NCBI RefSeq assembly: GCF_014194695.1
Contig: NZ_JACIAH010000016.1
Coordinates: forward strand, 1-64,000
Reading direction: 5' to 3'
From: Rhizobium sp. BK399
GTDB lineage: Bacteria; Pseudomonadota; Alphaproteobacteria; Rhizobiales; Rhizobiaceae
Length of the DNA stretch: 64,000 bases
In this document: piece after piece, positions 54,325-63,691 of the stretch
Layout of the letters: each line of letters starts with the position of its first letter
How positions within the stretch are numbered: the stretch's first letter is position 1
Notes under the pieces: model-generated
Told to the model about the DNA's origin: nothing
The model's database searches: none
Seen by the model: only the letters and a program-made list of their open reading frames with translations
Translations under genes and position numbers: made by a program

Positions 54325-54346
54325 GCCGGGCGTCAGCACGCCCGGC
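54325..54346. terminator. hairpin between the two convergent stress-type genes
   Basis: GCCGGGCGT (54325-54333) pairs perfectly with ACGCCCGGC (54338-54346) across 4 bases, 19 bases after the plus-strand stop and 28 bases after the minus-strand one. It can serve either side. The T-tract is poor. Confidence 0.65.
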
Positions 54347-54374
54347 CCTCGCCTTGTCAACTGCCAATCGACTT

Positions 54375-54656
54375 CTATCGACGGCTCATCAATCCGAAAA
54401 GATAGGCGACGCCGGCTGTCACGGCGAGCGCGAAGATAGGCTCCTCCCTTACCTTGTCGCGCAGCCGTTCCGTCATGACCGAGGCTTCGTCGGCTACGGC
54501 GGTCTTGGCGCCCTGACCGAGTGCAACAACGCTCTCGGATAGGCGTGCAAGGTCTTCGCGCAATGCTGTGACCTGTGCGGAAAGATCGTCTGCCGCGATC
54601 TCCGCCTTCACACGCGCGGTTGCGGACTGGGCGGAGGCGGTTTTCATATCGGCCAT
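54375..54656 (-). CDS. DUF883/ElaB-like membrane-anchored helical protein
   Basis: A 93-residue protein. A long amphipathic helix (VKAEIAADDLSAQVTALREDLARLSESVVALG) is followed by a C-terminal helix (EPIFALAVTAGVAYLFGLMSRR) that could anchor it in the inner membrane. The plan matches ElaB/YqjD-type proteins, some of which bind ribosomes in stationary phase; that function is not shown here. An EcfG-type promoter lies just upstream. Confidence 0.8.
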   Translation of the reverse strand: MADMKTASAQSATARVKAEIAADDLSAQVTALREDLARLSESVVALGQGAKTAVADEASVMTERLRDKVREEPIFALAVTAGVAYLFGLMSRR

Positions 54657-54686
54657 GGTCTGCTCCTCTTTTTCCGGATGCTCTTC

Positions 54687-54712
54687 AACGAATTAGCCCT
54701 TAGAAAGGTTCC
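54687..54712 (-). promoter_or_regulatory. EcfG/RpoE2-type general stress promoter
   Basis: On the minus strand GGAAC (54712-54708), 17 bases, then CGTT (54690-54687): an exact fit to GGAAC-N16/17-CGTT. It is 31 bases before the ATG of the ElaB-like gene, so its transcript would have a leader of about 25 bases. Confidence 0.8.
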
Positions 54713-54873
54713 GATATCGGGCGTCTTTTGCTGCGCCAAGCGCTTCGACATGGTTGCAGATATAGCGCAGATGTTTTCGTGCGATAACCCTTCATTTCCT
54801 GCCGGCTTTGTTCTAAGGAACGTCCAATGCTTTGCCCGCGAACGGGCGAATATAATGCGAGGTTTGCGTTTCG

Positions 54874-56766
54874 ATGTTCGATCTTCTGAGAAGAGCTGCT
54901 CACACCTGGGTTGCCAAGCTCCTCATGCTGCTGCTGGTTGCCTCTTTTGGTATCTGGGGCGTGTCGCGCTCGTTGATATCGGGCGGCAACAGCACGACGG
55001 TTGTCAGCGTCGGAGACCAGCACGTCGACGTCAACGAATTTCGCTTGGCCTACCAGCGACAGGTCGCAAATCTCAGCCAGCAATTCGGCATGCGCTTGAC
55101 GCCCGACCAGGCCCGCGCTTTTGGCGTTGAACAGCAGGTGCTGGCGCAGCTCGTCGCCGGCGCATCACTCGACCAGTTGGCGGACGAGATGAACCTTGGC
55201 CTCTCCCAGGATCGGCTTGCGCAGTTGATCGGCGATGACCCAGCCTTCAAGGCGGTCAACGGCCAGTTCGACCGCACCCTCTTTACATCGCGGCTGCGCA
55301 ATGCCGGCATCCGCGAGGATGACTATATCAAGGAACGCAGCAAGGTTGCCGTCCGCAGCCAGATCGTGGACGCTGTCTCGAACGGCTTCACAGCCCCGAA
55401 GACGCTGGTCGACGCCCTCAAGCTTCATGGACAGGAAAGCCGCGGTATCGATTACCTGTTGCTGACCAATGCCAACATCGAGCCGATCAAGGCGCCTGCC
55501 GAGGATGTGCTTGCCAAGTGGTTCGAGGGCACCAAGACACGCTACCGCGCTCCTGAATACCGCAAGGTGGCTTTCCTCAAGCTTCAGCCGGAGGACATCG
55601 CCGACGCCGCCTCCGTTACCGATGACCAGATCCGCGAGGATTTCGAAAAGCGCAAGGATAGTTTCCGCACGCCTGAAACCCGCACGATCGAGCAATTGAC
55701 GTTCCAGAACAGGGATCTCGCCAACGCCGCCGAAGCCGCGCTGAAGACCGGCACGACATTCGATCAGCTGGTAACCGATCAGGGCAAGACCGCTACCGAC
55801 GTGTTCCTCGGCGAATTCTCCAAGGACAAGGTTCCGGATCAGGCCATTGCAGAGGCTGCCTTCGCAGTCTCGAAGGACGGCGGAACGACGCCGGTCGTCG
55901 ATGGCACGTTTGGTCCGGTCGTCCTCCGCGTGAGCAACATCAAGCCCGAAAGCGTCAAGAGCCTTGATGAGGTCAAGGACGAGATCCGCAAGCAGCTCTC
56001 CGTCTCCAACGCATCGCAGGAACTCATCAACGTACACGATCAGATCGAGGACCTGCGCGGCTCCGGCTCGACCCTGGAGCAGATTGCAGAACAGCTCAAG
56101 CTGAAGGCCGTCGTCGTCGACGCCGTCGACGCTACGGGTCTCGACAAGGACGGCAATGAGGTCAAGGACATTCCGGCCAAGCAGCAGGTTCTCGGCGCGG
56201 CCTTTAAGACCGACGCCGGCGCTGATGCTCCTTCCCTTTCGATCGGCACTGACGGCTATCTTTGGTTCGAAGTCCGCGATGTCATGCCGGAACGCGACCG
56301 CCCACTGAGCGAAGTGCATGATAAGGCGGTCGCCGATTGGACTGCGGAACAGCAGAAGCTTGAACTGGCCAAAAAGGCCGAAGACCTGAAGCAGCAGGCC
56401 AAGAAGGGAACATCGCTGGCGGACATTGCGGCCCCGCTTGGCATTACCGTCGAAAGCAAGAGCGGCATTACTCGCGGGACCGACGACCCCGTCCTCGGTC
56501 GCGCCGGCGCCAACGCTGCCTTCTCCGGGCCGATGGATACAGTCGCCATTGCCGTCGGCGGCGACGCGACGACGCAGATCCTTCTCAAGGTCACGGAAGT
56601 GAACACGGAACCCACGGGTGACGTGCTCAACAATCAGGACCAGCAGATCACGGCAATGGCAAATGCTGCCGGCGACGACATTCTCGATCAGATGGTCAAC
56701 CTGCTGCAGACGCAGTATGGCGCATCGATCAATCAGCCTCTCGCCGATCAGGCGGCAGTCCGCTAA
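54874..56766 (+). CDS. ppiD: PpiD-like periplasmic folding chaperone (SurA-N and rotamase)
   Basis: A 630-residue protein. One N-terminal membrane helix (WVAKLLMLLLVASFGIWGVSRSL) anchors it to the inner membrane. A SurA-like N-terminal domain follows (SVGDQHVDVNEFRLAYQRQV, about 45-180), then a parvulin-type rotamase domain (about 270-390, EYRKVAFLKLQ..., FLGEFSKDKVPDQAIAEAAFAV) and a C-terminal tail. It helps outer membrane and secreted proteins fold. It lies directly upstream of trpD (16 bases). Confidence 0.92.
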   Translation: MFDLLRRAAHTWVAKLLMLLLVASFGIWGVSRSLISGGNSTTVVSVGDQHVDVNEFRLAYQRQVANLSQQFGMRLTPDQARAFGVEQQVLAQLVAGASLDQLADEMNLGLSQDRLAQLIGDDPAFKAVNGQFDRTLFTSRLRNAGIREDDYIKERSKVAVRSQIVDAVSNGFTAPKTLVDALKLHGQESRGIDYLLLTNANIEPIKAPAEDVLAKWFEGTKTRYRAPEYRKVAFLKLQPEDIADAASVTDDQIREDFEKRKDSFRTPETRTIEQLTFQNRDLANAAEAALKTGTTFDQLVTDQGKTATDVFLGEFSKDKVPDQAIAEAAFAVSKDGGTTPVVDGTFGPVVLRVSNIKPESVKSLDEVKDEIRKQLSVSNASQELINVHDQIEDLRGSGSTLEQIAEQLKLKAVVVDAVDATGLDKDGNEVKDIPAKQQVLGAAFKTDAGADAPSLSIGTDGYLWFEVRDVMPERDRPLSEVHDKAVADWTAEQQKLELAKKAEDLKQQAKKGTSLADIAAPLGITVESKSGITRGTDDPVLGRAGANAAFSGPMDTVAIAVGGDATTQILLKVTEVNTEPTGDVLNNQDQQITAMANAAGDDILDQMVNLLQTQYGASINQPLADQAAVR

Positions 56767-56782
56767 GGGGGAATACACGCGC

Positions 56783-57799
56783 ATGACTGATCTGAAGCCG
56801 CTTCTGGCGAAGGCTGCGAGCCGTGAGCCGCTGACACGCGACGAGGCCCGCGAGGCCTTCGACATTCTGATGTCCGGTCAAGCGACCCCTTCGCAGATCG
56901 GCGGCTTCCTCATGGCATTGCGCGTCCGTGGCGAGACGGTCGACGAGATTGTCGGCGCCGTGACGACGATGCGCTCCAAGATGCTGACCGTCGATGCACC
57001 GGCCGATGCCATCGACATCGTGGGAACCGGCGGCGATGCAAGCGGGACCTATAATATCTCGACACTCGCTGCTCTTATCGTGGCTGGTGCTGGTGTACCT
57101 GTTGCAAAGCATGGCAACAGGGCACTGAGCTCGAAATCAGGTGCGGCCGACAGCCTTGCCGCGCTCGGGGTCAAGCTAGATGTGACCCCCGAGGTGATCT
57201 CGCGCTGCATTCGCGAGGCTGGTGTCGGCTTCATGTTCGCCCAGCAGCACCACTCGGCGATGCGCCACGTCGGCCCGACGCGCGTTGAACTCGGCACGCG
57301 GACGATCTTCAATTTGCTGGGGCCGCTTTCCAATCCGGCCGGCGTCCGCCGTCAGTTGCTTGGCGTCTACGCGCCGCAATGGGTCGTTCCGATTGCCGAG
57401 GTCATGCGCGATCTGGGCTCCGAAAGCGTGTGGGTCGTGCACGGCAGCGGTCTCGACGAAATCACGACGACGGGAAAGACGAACGTCGCCGCGCTCGAAG
57501 ACGGGAAGATTCGGACTTTCGAGTTGTCGCCCGCAGATTTCGGCGTCGAACCTTGCCGTCTGGAGGCTATCAAGGGCGGTGATGGCGTGGTCAACGCCGC
57601 AGCGTTGCGCGACGTTTTGAGCGGCGCAAAGAACGCCTACCGTGACATCGCGCTCGCCAATGCCGCCGCCTCGCTGGTGATATCCGGCAAAGCTGAGCTA
57701 CTCGAGGACGGTATGCGGCTTGCGACGCAGTCTCTGGACAGCGGAGCGACGGCCGCGGCCCTCGACAAACTCGTCGCCGTGTCGAACGACATCGACTAG
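56783..57799 (+). CDS. trpD: anthranilate phosphoribosyltransferase
   Basis: TrpD, 338 residues from the ATG at 56783. It makes N-(5-phosphoribosyl)anthranilate in tryptophan synthesis. The PRPP-binding motif IVGTGGDASGTYNIST (about 80-95) and KHGNRALSSKSGAADSL are intact, followed by HVGPTRVELGTRTIFNLLGPL. It heads a tight trpD-trpC-moaC-moeA run; the ppiD gene precedes it by 16 bases. Confidence 0.97.
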   Translation: MTDLKPLLAKAASREPLTRDEAREAFDILMSGQATPSQIGGFLMALRVRGETVDEIVGAVTTMRSKMLTVDAPADAIDIVGTGGDASGTYNISTLAALIVAGAGVPVAKHGNRALSSKSGAADSLAALGVKLDVTPEVISRCIREAGVGFMFAQQHHSAMRHVGPTRVELGTRTIFNLLGPLSNPAGVRRQLLGVYAPQWVVPIAEVMRDLGSESVWVVHGSGLDEITTTGKTNVAALEDGKIRTFELSPADFGVEPCRLEAIKGGDGVVNAAALRDVLSGAKNAYRDIALANAAASLVISGKAELLEDGMRLATQSLDSGATAAALDKLVAVSNDID

Positions 57800-57808
57800 G
57801 ATAGAGCC

Positions 57809-58621
57809 ATGACCGACATCCTGAAGAAGATCGAACTATACAAGCGGGAAGAGATAGCCGCCGCAAAAGCGACGGTATCGCTGGCTGATCTGAAGGCGAT
57901 GCAGGCGGACCAATCGCCGCCGCGCGGCTTTCATCGTGCGCTGGTTGCGAAACGCGAGGCCGGCCAATACGGCCTGATCGCCGAGATCAAGAAAGCCAGT
58001 CCCTCCAAGGGTTTGATCAGGCCAGATTTCGATCCGCCGTCGCTGGCCAAGGCCTATGAAGTCGGTGGCGCTGCCTGCCTTTCGGTGTTGACCGACACGC
58101 CAAGCTTTCAGGGCGCCCCGGAATTTCTGATGGCAGCGCGTGCCGCGTGTTCGCTGCCGGCGTTGCGCAAGGACTTCATGTTTGAGACCTACCAGGTGCA
58201 GGAAGCGCGCGCCTGGGGCGCCGATTGCATTCTGCTGATCATGGCATCGCTTTCCGATGATGATGCAAAGCGCCTTGAGGATGAGGCTTTCGGGCTCGGC
58301 ATGGATGTGCTGGTGGAAGTTCACGATGCCGAGGAGATGGAGCGTGCGCTGAAGCTCTCCTCTCCGCTGGTTGGCATCAACAATCGCAATCTACGGACAT
58401 TCGAGGTCAGCCTGGAGGTCAGCGAAAAGCTCGCGCCGATGGTTCCTGGGGACCGTCTTCTGGTCGGCGAAAGCGGCATTTTCACGAATGCAGATTGCAA
58501 GCGCCTGCAGGCAGTTGGCATCAGCACCTTCCTGGTCGGCGAGAGCCTGATGCGCAAGGAAGACGTTACGGCTGCAACGCGCGCACTACTCTTCGCCGAA
58601 GCCGCTCAGGCGGCCGAGTGA
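57809..58621 (+). CDS. trpC: indole-3-glycerol phosphate synthase
   Basis: TrpC, 270 residues, a TIM barrel that closes the indole ring of carboxyphenylamino-deoxyribulose-phosphate. Signature segments: AEIKKASPSKGLIRPDFDP with the catalytic Lys, SVLTDTPSFQGAPEFL, LPALRKDFMFETYQVQEA, and VGINNRNLRTFEV near the phosphate site. It starts 9 bases after trpD and is followed by moaC after 1 base. Confidence 0.97.
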   Translation: MTDILKKIELYKREEIAAAKATVSLADLKAMQADQSPPRGFHRALVAKREAGQYGLIAEIKKASPSKGLIRPDFDPPSLAKAYEVGGAACLSVLTDTPSFQGAPEFLMAARAACSLPALRKDFMFETYQVQEARAWGADCILLIMASLSDDDAKRLEDEAFGLGMDVLVEVHDAEEMERALKLSSPLVGINNRNLRTFEVSLEVSEKLAPMVPGDRLLVGESGIFTNADCKRLQAVGISTFLVGESLMRKEDVTAATRALLFAEAAQAAE

Positions 58622-58622
58622 T

Positions 58623-59123
58623 ATGAGCGGCGGCCCGTCCGGTCTCACCCACATTGATGCCTCCGGCGAGGCGCACATGGTCGATGTCGGCAATAAGGTC
58701 GAGACCACTCGGGTTGCGACCGCCGAAGGCCACGTGAAGATGGCGGCCGCGACGCTCGATCTCATTCGTGCGGGCAATGCGAAGAAGGGCGACGTGATCG
58801 GCACGGCGCGCCTTGCTGGCATCATGGCCGCCAAGCAGACGAGCAACCTCATCCCTCTCTGCCACCCCCTGATGCTCACGAAGGTTGCGGTCGATATTAC
58901 GGAGGACGCCGATCTTCCCGGCTTGCGCGTTACCGCGACCGTGAAGCTGACAGGCAAGACGGGTGTCGAAATGGAGGCCCTGACAGCCGTTTCCGTGGCC
59001 TGCCTGACGATATACGACATGGCGAAGGCCGCCGATAAGGCCATGGTAATCGGGAGCATACGGCTGCTCGAAAAATCGGGTGGCAAGTCTGGAGACTTTC
59101 GCCATCCGGAGTATGGCAAATGA
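58623..59123 (+). CDS. moaC: cyclic pyranopterin monophosphate synthase accessory (MoaC)
   Basis: MoaC, 166 residues. With MoaA it turns GTP into cyclic pyranopterin monophosphate, the first molybdenum-cofactor intermediate. KKGDVIGTARLAGIMAAKQT, IPLCHPLMLTKVAVDI and TGVEMEALTAVSVACLTIYDM are the conserved blocks (active site Lys/His/Asp). It is packed between trpC (1 base) and moeA (4-base overlap). Confidence 0.97.
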   Translation: MSGGPSGLTHIDASGEAHMVDVGNKVETTRVATAEGHVKMAAATLDLIRAGNAKKGDVIGTARLAGIMAAKQTSNLIPLCHPLMLTKVAVDITEDADLPGLRVTATVKLTGKTGVEMEALTAVSVACLTIYDMAKAADKAMVIGSIRLLEKSGGKSGDFRHPEYGK

Positions 59124-60343
59124 GCATGTTGCCCGTTGCTGAGGCGCAGGATCGTTTACTGTCACGGGCAAAACCAATCCAGGTGAGCGAAACTGTTTCC
59201 TTGCCGGAGGCCGACGGTCGCGTGCTGGCAGCTGATGTGGCGGCCAGGCTGACCCAGCCGCCTTTCGATGCATCGGCGATGGATGGATATGGCTTGCGCG
59301 GTGACGACGCTCCGGAACCGGGCGCCGAGCTGAGGCTCATCGGGACGTCCTCTGCCGGCCATGGGTTCGAGGGTGTTGTCGGCAAAGGAGAGACTGTTCG
59401 GATCTTTACTGGCGCACCGGTTCCGTCTGGCGCCGATAGCGTGTTGTTGCAGGAGGATGCGGACAAAATCGAGGGCGGCGTCCGCACGACCTTTCCTGTT
59501 CGTCCTGGTCAGCACGTTCGGCCCCGCGGCCAAGATTTTGTTGAAGGCGAAACAGTGCTCAAGGCAGGCACCGTGCTGGACTTTTCTCGCCTGACTGTGG
59601 CGGCTGGAATGAACCACGCGACCCTTGAGGTCTTCCGCAAGCCCATGGTGGCGCTGCTCGCAACCGGTGACGAGTTGTTGCCGCCAGGAAGCTCACCGGC
59701 TCCCGCGCAGATCATTGCGTCCAGCACCTTCGGCATTGCTGCCCTGGTTCGCAAGGCTGGCGCCGAGGTCCTGGATCTCGGGATCGTTCCCGATGACAAA
59801 GCCGCGATTTCCGCGGCTGTCGAGCGCGCCCGGCGTGCCGAGGTCGATGTCATCGTGACGCTCGGTGGGGCATCGGTGGGCGACCATGATTTGGTGCAGG
59901 CTACGCTCGTCGCATTGGGCATGAAGCTCGATTTCTGGCGGATCGCCATGCGTCCGGGCAAGCCGTTGATGGTGGGCAGCCTCGAAGAAACGCATGTCAT
60001 TGGCCTACCCGGCAATCCGGTTTCGAGCTTGGTCTGCGGACTGCTGTTTTTGGAACCGCTGGTTCGCAAGCTGGCGTCACTGCCGCCAGTCAGACGTGAG
60101 GCAATGGCGGGAGCGGCTGTAACGCTTCGTGCCAATGACCAGCGACAGGACTACGTGAGAGCGAGGCTGTTGCGATCACCGTCGGGCGGTTGGTCGGCAG
60201 AGCCGTTCGGCAAACAGGACTCGTCTATGATGAAGATATTCGCCGAAGCTGACTGCTTGATCGTTCGACCGCCACATGCGCCGGAGTTGCAGGCGGGAGA
60301 CCCCTGCCCGGTGATGCTGCTGCGGCCTGATCTGCTCGGCTGA
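59120..60343 (+). CDS. moeA: molybdopterin molybdotransferase
   Basis: MoeA, 407 residues, inserts molybdate into adenylylated molybdopterin. Motifs: PPFDASAMDGYGL, RIFTGAPVPSGADSVLLQED, VALLATGDELLPPG, the molybdopterin-binding VIVTLGGASVGDHDLVQ, RIAMRPGKPLMVG and GLPGNPVSSLVCG. The start overlaps the moaC stop (ATGA). In many rhizobia lexA follows moeA; here it is replaced by other genes. Confidence 0.97.
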   Translation: MSMLPVAEAQDRLLSRAKPIQVSETVSLPEADGRVLAADVAARLTQPPFDASAMDGYGLRGDDAPEPGAELRLIGTSSAGHGFEGVVGKGETVRIFTGAPVPSGADSVLLQEDADKIEGGVRTTFPVRPGQHVRPRGQDFVEGETVLKAGTVLDFSRLTVAAGMNHATLEVFRKPMVALLATGDELLPPGSSPAPAQIIASSTFGIAALVRKAGAEVLDLGIVPDDKAAISAAVERARRAEVDVIVTLGGASVGDHDLVQATLVALGMKLDFWRIAMRPGKPLMVGSLEETHVIGLPGNPVSSLVCGLLFLEPLVRKLASLPPVRREAMAGAAVTLRANDQRQDYVRARLLRSPSGGWSAEPFGKQDSSMMKIFAEADCLIVRPPHAPELQAGDPCPVMLLRPDLLG

Positions 60344-60397
60344 CGTTTCTTTTTCATTCGCGGAAAGTGTCACAAACAAACCCTGGGCCGGCTTGAG

Positions 60398-60814
60398 ATG
60401 ACCAAGCAGATCATACGAGAAACCGCCGCGATGTTGTCCGGAATGACGCCCGTGCTTACGGAGGACGAATTCGTCTTTTGTACAACCACGGACGAGAACA
60501 TCATTCGGCGCGCGGCAATCGATGCGCTGGCGTCGTTTCGCGAGCACGAGGGAGTTTCCTTCATCCTTTCGAAAAGCAGGGCCTCGGAATTGGGCTTCAA
60601 CTGCGATACGCCAATGCGGCGGATCGTTCTCGAAGTTTTTTCATCGCTGGAAGGTGTCGGACTGACAGCTGCTGTTGCCACTACTCTCACCGCACACTCA
60701 ATCCCCTGCAACATGGTCGCAGCCTACCATCACGATCATGTCTTCGTTCCGACCGCCGTTGCAGAGGTGGCGCTGGAGATTTTGCAGAAACTACAGGAAG
60801 AGTCCTCCTGCTGA
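60398..60814 (+). CDS. ACT-domain (DUF2241-type) protein
   Basis: A 138-residue protein of the small ACT-like DUF2241 family: MTPVLTEDEFVFCTTTDE, REHEGVSFILSKSRASELGF, MRRIVLEVFSSLEGVGLTAAVATTL and SIPCNMVAAYHHDHVFVPTAVAEVALEILQKLQEES. ACT domains bind amino acids or other small ligands; no role is known here. It lies 54 bases after moeA on the same strand. Confidence 0.85.
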   Translation: MTKQIIRETAAMLSGMTPVLTEDEFVFCTTTDENIIRRAAIDALASFREHEGVSFILSKSRASELGFNCDTPMRRIVLEVFSSLEGVGLTAAVATTLTAHSIPCNMVAAYHHDHVFVPTAVAEVALEILQKLQEESSC

Positions 60815-60830
60815 GAGGGCGCGTTTTGGG

Positions 60831-61523
60831 TCATGCTTCCAGGGCGAACACTCCACCAATGGCTGCATCACCTCCTGAGCCAACGCCGAAATCGGGGACG
60901 GCATACTCGGCGACGAGACGCAGGGCTGTCAGCGGCAGTGACGATCTGCGCGGATCGCCTATAAGGACATCGACGCCGGCCTGGCGACGAGAGGTCAGGA
61001 ACGGCAGAACTCTGCTGGCAAGTTCGGCATTGTAGAAAGCATCACCGGCAAGAATGACATCCACATCGGGTACTGGGGCGCCGGAAAGAATATCTGCGTT
61101 CAACGCTTCGATCGCCACATCATTCGCCTCGGCATTGAGGTTGAGTGCCGCGATCGCATTGGCGTCGATCTCTGCCGCGATTACGGCGGATGCTCCGCAT
61201 TTTCGAGCCGCGATCCCGACAATCCCGGAGCCGGCACCAAGATCCAGGACACGGCGGCCACGAACGATATTGGGATGATTTAGAACGTGCTTGGCAAGCA
61301 GGATCCCGCCCGCCCAATTGTAAGCCCAGTACGGTGGCGAATCGTCACGGCCACTAGCTCCAAGGCGACCCAGCCCACTGCCCGGATGGGCCGCATAGAG
61401 ACGTATCTCAGGCAAACCCGGCACCGGCTCGAGTCGGAGGTTTTCGATAATGAAGGCGCGGATATCCGCTGGAGAAAGGGTGCTGGCCGCAGGGCCATTC
61501 TTACGGCGGTGCTGGCCACGCAA
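60831..61523 (-). CDS. class I SAM-dependent methyltransferase (Nnt1/ETFBKMT-like)
   Basis: An approximately 230-residue methyltransferase. Motif I RVLDLGAGSGIVGIAARKCGA, the acidic loop AAEIDANAIAALNLNAEAN and VDVILAGDAFYNAELASRVLPFL are clear, as in the protein-lysine methyltransferase branch. No ATG precedes the domain; a TTG at 61523 with GAGGA about 10 bases upstream is the best start. The target is unknown. Confidence 0.82.
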   Translation of the reverse strand: MRGQHRRKNGPAASTLSPADIRAFIIENLRLEPVPGLPEIRLYAAHPGSGLGRLGASGRDDSPPYWAYNWAGGILLAKHVLNHPNIVRGRRVLDLGAGSGIVGIAARKCGASAVIAAEIDANAIAALNLNAEANDVAIEALNADILSGAPVPDVDVILAGDAFYNAELASRVLPFLTSRRQAGVDVLIGDPRRSSLPLTALRLVAEYAVPDFGVGSGGDAAIGGVFALEA

Positions 61524-61719
61524 TTGCTTTATATCCTCAAGCGATCAGTAGTTCTTCATCACCAGCATCCCGCCATCCATGAAGAGCGCGCGCTAGAGCG
61601 TGAAGGTCTCATTGCAAAGAGTGCTGAAAACATGAACCGTCAAAACGATTGTGCCTGCCATTGTCCACTCCGAGAATCTTTATCGGCGCCGCAAAGGCTG
61701 CAGCGCCGACGGGATGGTT

Positions 61720-63594
61720 TCAGCCCTTCTTTTTCGAGAACTTGGGCTTCGGCCCACCGCCACCCTTGCCCTCAAACTTCGGCTTCCCAGGCTTTTTGCT
61801 CCAAGGCTTCGTGTCACGTCGCTCGTCGCGCTCGCCATCAGCGCGGGCTTCCTTCCGAAACTTGTCTTTTGGCCGCTCGTCGCTGAACTCGCGGCGCTCG
61901 CCAAAGGCCTTCTTGCCGGCATAAGGCTTGGAGGTTGCTGGCTTGCTGAAATCGGGCGTGCCATTCAGGGCTGTGACGCGGATGCCGCGTTCCATCGTTT
62001 TGTTCGGACCGATGGACTGCAGGAAGCTGTCGGCGCTTGCCGTTGAAATCTCGACGTAGGTTTCGTCGGGCTGCATCTTGATGGCACCGATGTCACGCTT
62101 CGTCAGATTGCCGTTGCGGCAGAGCATCGGGATCAGCCAGCGGGGCTCTGCATTCTGCTTGCGGCCGACCGAAAGCGAAAACCACACGCTCGCGCCGAAG
62201 TCGTCGCGCGGACCTTTCTGATAAGGTTCGCGTGGTCCCTCGGCGTGCTCGCGGCGCTTGCGGCCGCGATCGTCCTGGACCGCGACCTCGATCAGGTCCT
62301 CCGGCGCTGACTGGTTGGACCGATAGAGATTGACGAACGCCGCGGCGAGCTTTTCTGCGCCGTGGGCATCGAGAAGCCGTTTGACCAGGTCCCGAGCCTC
62401 TTCGCTCGGGGGTTCCTCGAAGATGGGATCGGCAAGCAGACGCGCTTCGTCACGTGCCGTCACCTCTTCTGCCGACGGCGGACGAGCCCAGGCAGCCGAG
62501 ATACCGGCATTGTCAAGGAGGCGCTCCGCCTTGCGCCGCACGTTCAGCGGCACGATCAGTGCGCTGACGCCCTTGCGGCCCGCGCGACCGGTGCGGCCGC
62601 TTCTATGAAGCAAAGTTTCCGGATTGGTCGGCAGGTCGGCATGAATGACAAGGTCGAGGCCGGGAAGGTCGATGCCGCGGGCGGCGACATCCGTTGCAAT
62701 GCAGACGCGGGCGCGTCCATCGCGCATCGCCTGCAGCGCATGGCTCCGCTCGTTCTGCGTCAGTTCACCCGACAAGGCGACGACGTTGAAGTTGCGATTG
62801 TGAAAGCGGGCAGTCAGATGGTTGACCGCGGCGCGCGTCGAACAGAACACGATGGCATTCGTCGCCTCATAGTAGCGCAGGACATTGATGATGGCGTTTT
62901 CACGGTCGCTGGGCGACACGACAAGCGCCCGATACTCGATGTCGCCGTGCTGCTTTTCCTCGGTAGCCGTCGCGATCCGCACCGCGTTCTTCTGATAGCT
63001 CTTCGCGAGCTTTGCAATGGCAGCGGGAACAGTCGCCGAGAACATCAGCGTCCGACGGTCATCTGGCGAGGAATCAAGAATGAACTCGAGATCCTCGCGG
63101 AATCCGAGATCGAGCATTTCGTCCGCTTCATCAAGTACGACTGCTTTGAGCGCAGAAATGTCGAGCGCATTGCGCCTGATATGATCGCAGAGACGCCCCG
63201 GCGTGCCGACAACGATATGCGCGCCACGCTCCAATGCGCGACGCTCGCTGCGGATGTCCATGCCACCGACGCAGCTCACGATCAGCGCGCCCGTCGCTTC
63301 GTAGAGCCATTCGAGTTCGCGCTTGACTTGAAGCGCGAGCTCTCTTGTCGGCGCGATCACCAGCGCCAGCGGCTCCGCCGCAGGCCCGAAACGGTCATCG
63401 TTTTCGAGCAACGTCGGTGCCAGCGCCAGGCCGAAGGCGACGGTTTTCCCGGACCCTGTCTGGGCCGAAACGAGAGCGTCCGACGCGGCAAGCGTCGGGT
63501 CGAGCATGGACTTTTGCACCGGCGTCAGCTCGGTATAACCGCGCTTCACCAACGCCTTGGCGATCGCCGGAACGACGCCGTTAAAATCTGTCAT
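61720..63594 (-). CDS. DEAD-box RNA helicase with DbpA-type C-terminal RNA-binding domain
   Basis: A 624-residue ATP-dependent RNA helicase. Motif I AQTGSGKT (44-51), Ia APTRELALQV, II LDEADEMLDLGF (about 155), III MFSATVPAAI, and VI HRSGRTGRAGR. The region after about residue 460 holds a DbpA/CsdA-like RNA recognition fold (VWFSLSVGRKQNAEPRWLIPMLCRNGNLTKRDIGAI). The tail is Lys/Gly-rich (KPGKPKFEGKGGGGPKPKF), suited to RNA contact. It probably acts in ribosome assembly or cold-shock RNA remodelling. Confidence 0.94.
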   Translation of the reverse strand: MTDFNGVVPAIAKALVKRGYTELTPVQKSMLDPTLAASDALVSAQTGSGKTVAFGLALAPTLLENDDRFGPAAEPLALVIAPTRELALQVKRELEWLYEATGALIVSCVGGMDIRSERRALERGAHIVVGTPGRLCDHIRRNALDISALKAVVLDEADEMLDLGFREDLEFILDSSPDDRRTLMFSATVPAAIAKLAKSYQKNAVRIATATEEKQHGDIEYRALVVSPSDRENAIINVLRYYEATNAIVFCSTRAAVNHLTARFHNRNFNVVALSGELTQNERSHALQAMRDGRARVCIATDVAARGIDLPGLDLVIHADLPTNPETLLHRSGRTGRAGRKGVSALIVPLNVRRKAERLLDNAGISAAWARPPSAEEVTARDEARLLADPIFEEPPSEEARDLVKRLLDAHGAEKLAAAFVNLYRSNQSAPEDLIEVAVQDDRGRKRREHAEGPREPYQKGPRDDFGASVWFSLSVGRKQNAEPRWLIPMLCRNGNLTKRDIGAIKMQPDETYVEISTASADSFLQSIGPNKTMERGIRVTALNGTPDFSKPATSKPYAGKKAFGERREFSDERPKDKFRKEARADGERDERRDTKPWSKKPGKPKFEGKGGGGPKPKFSKKKG

Positions 63595-63691
63595 GTTGTC
63601 TATCTTTCGGAAGTCTCACGCGCATGCTGCGCCCTGGCCGGCAGTTGCCGGTAGAGAAGTTGGCCGTTCCTACTTTGTCAGACGGCAAATG

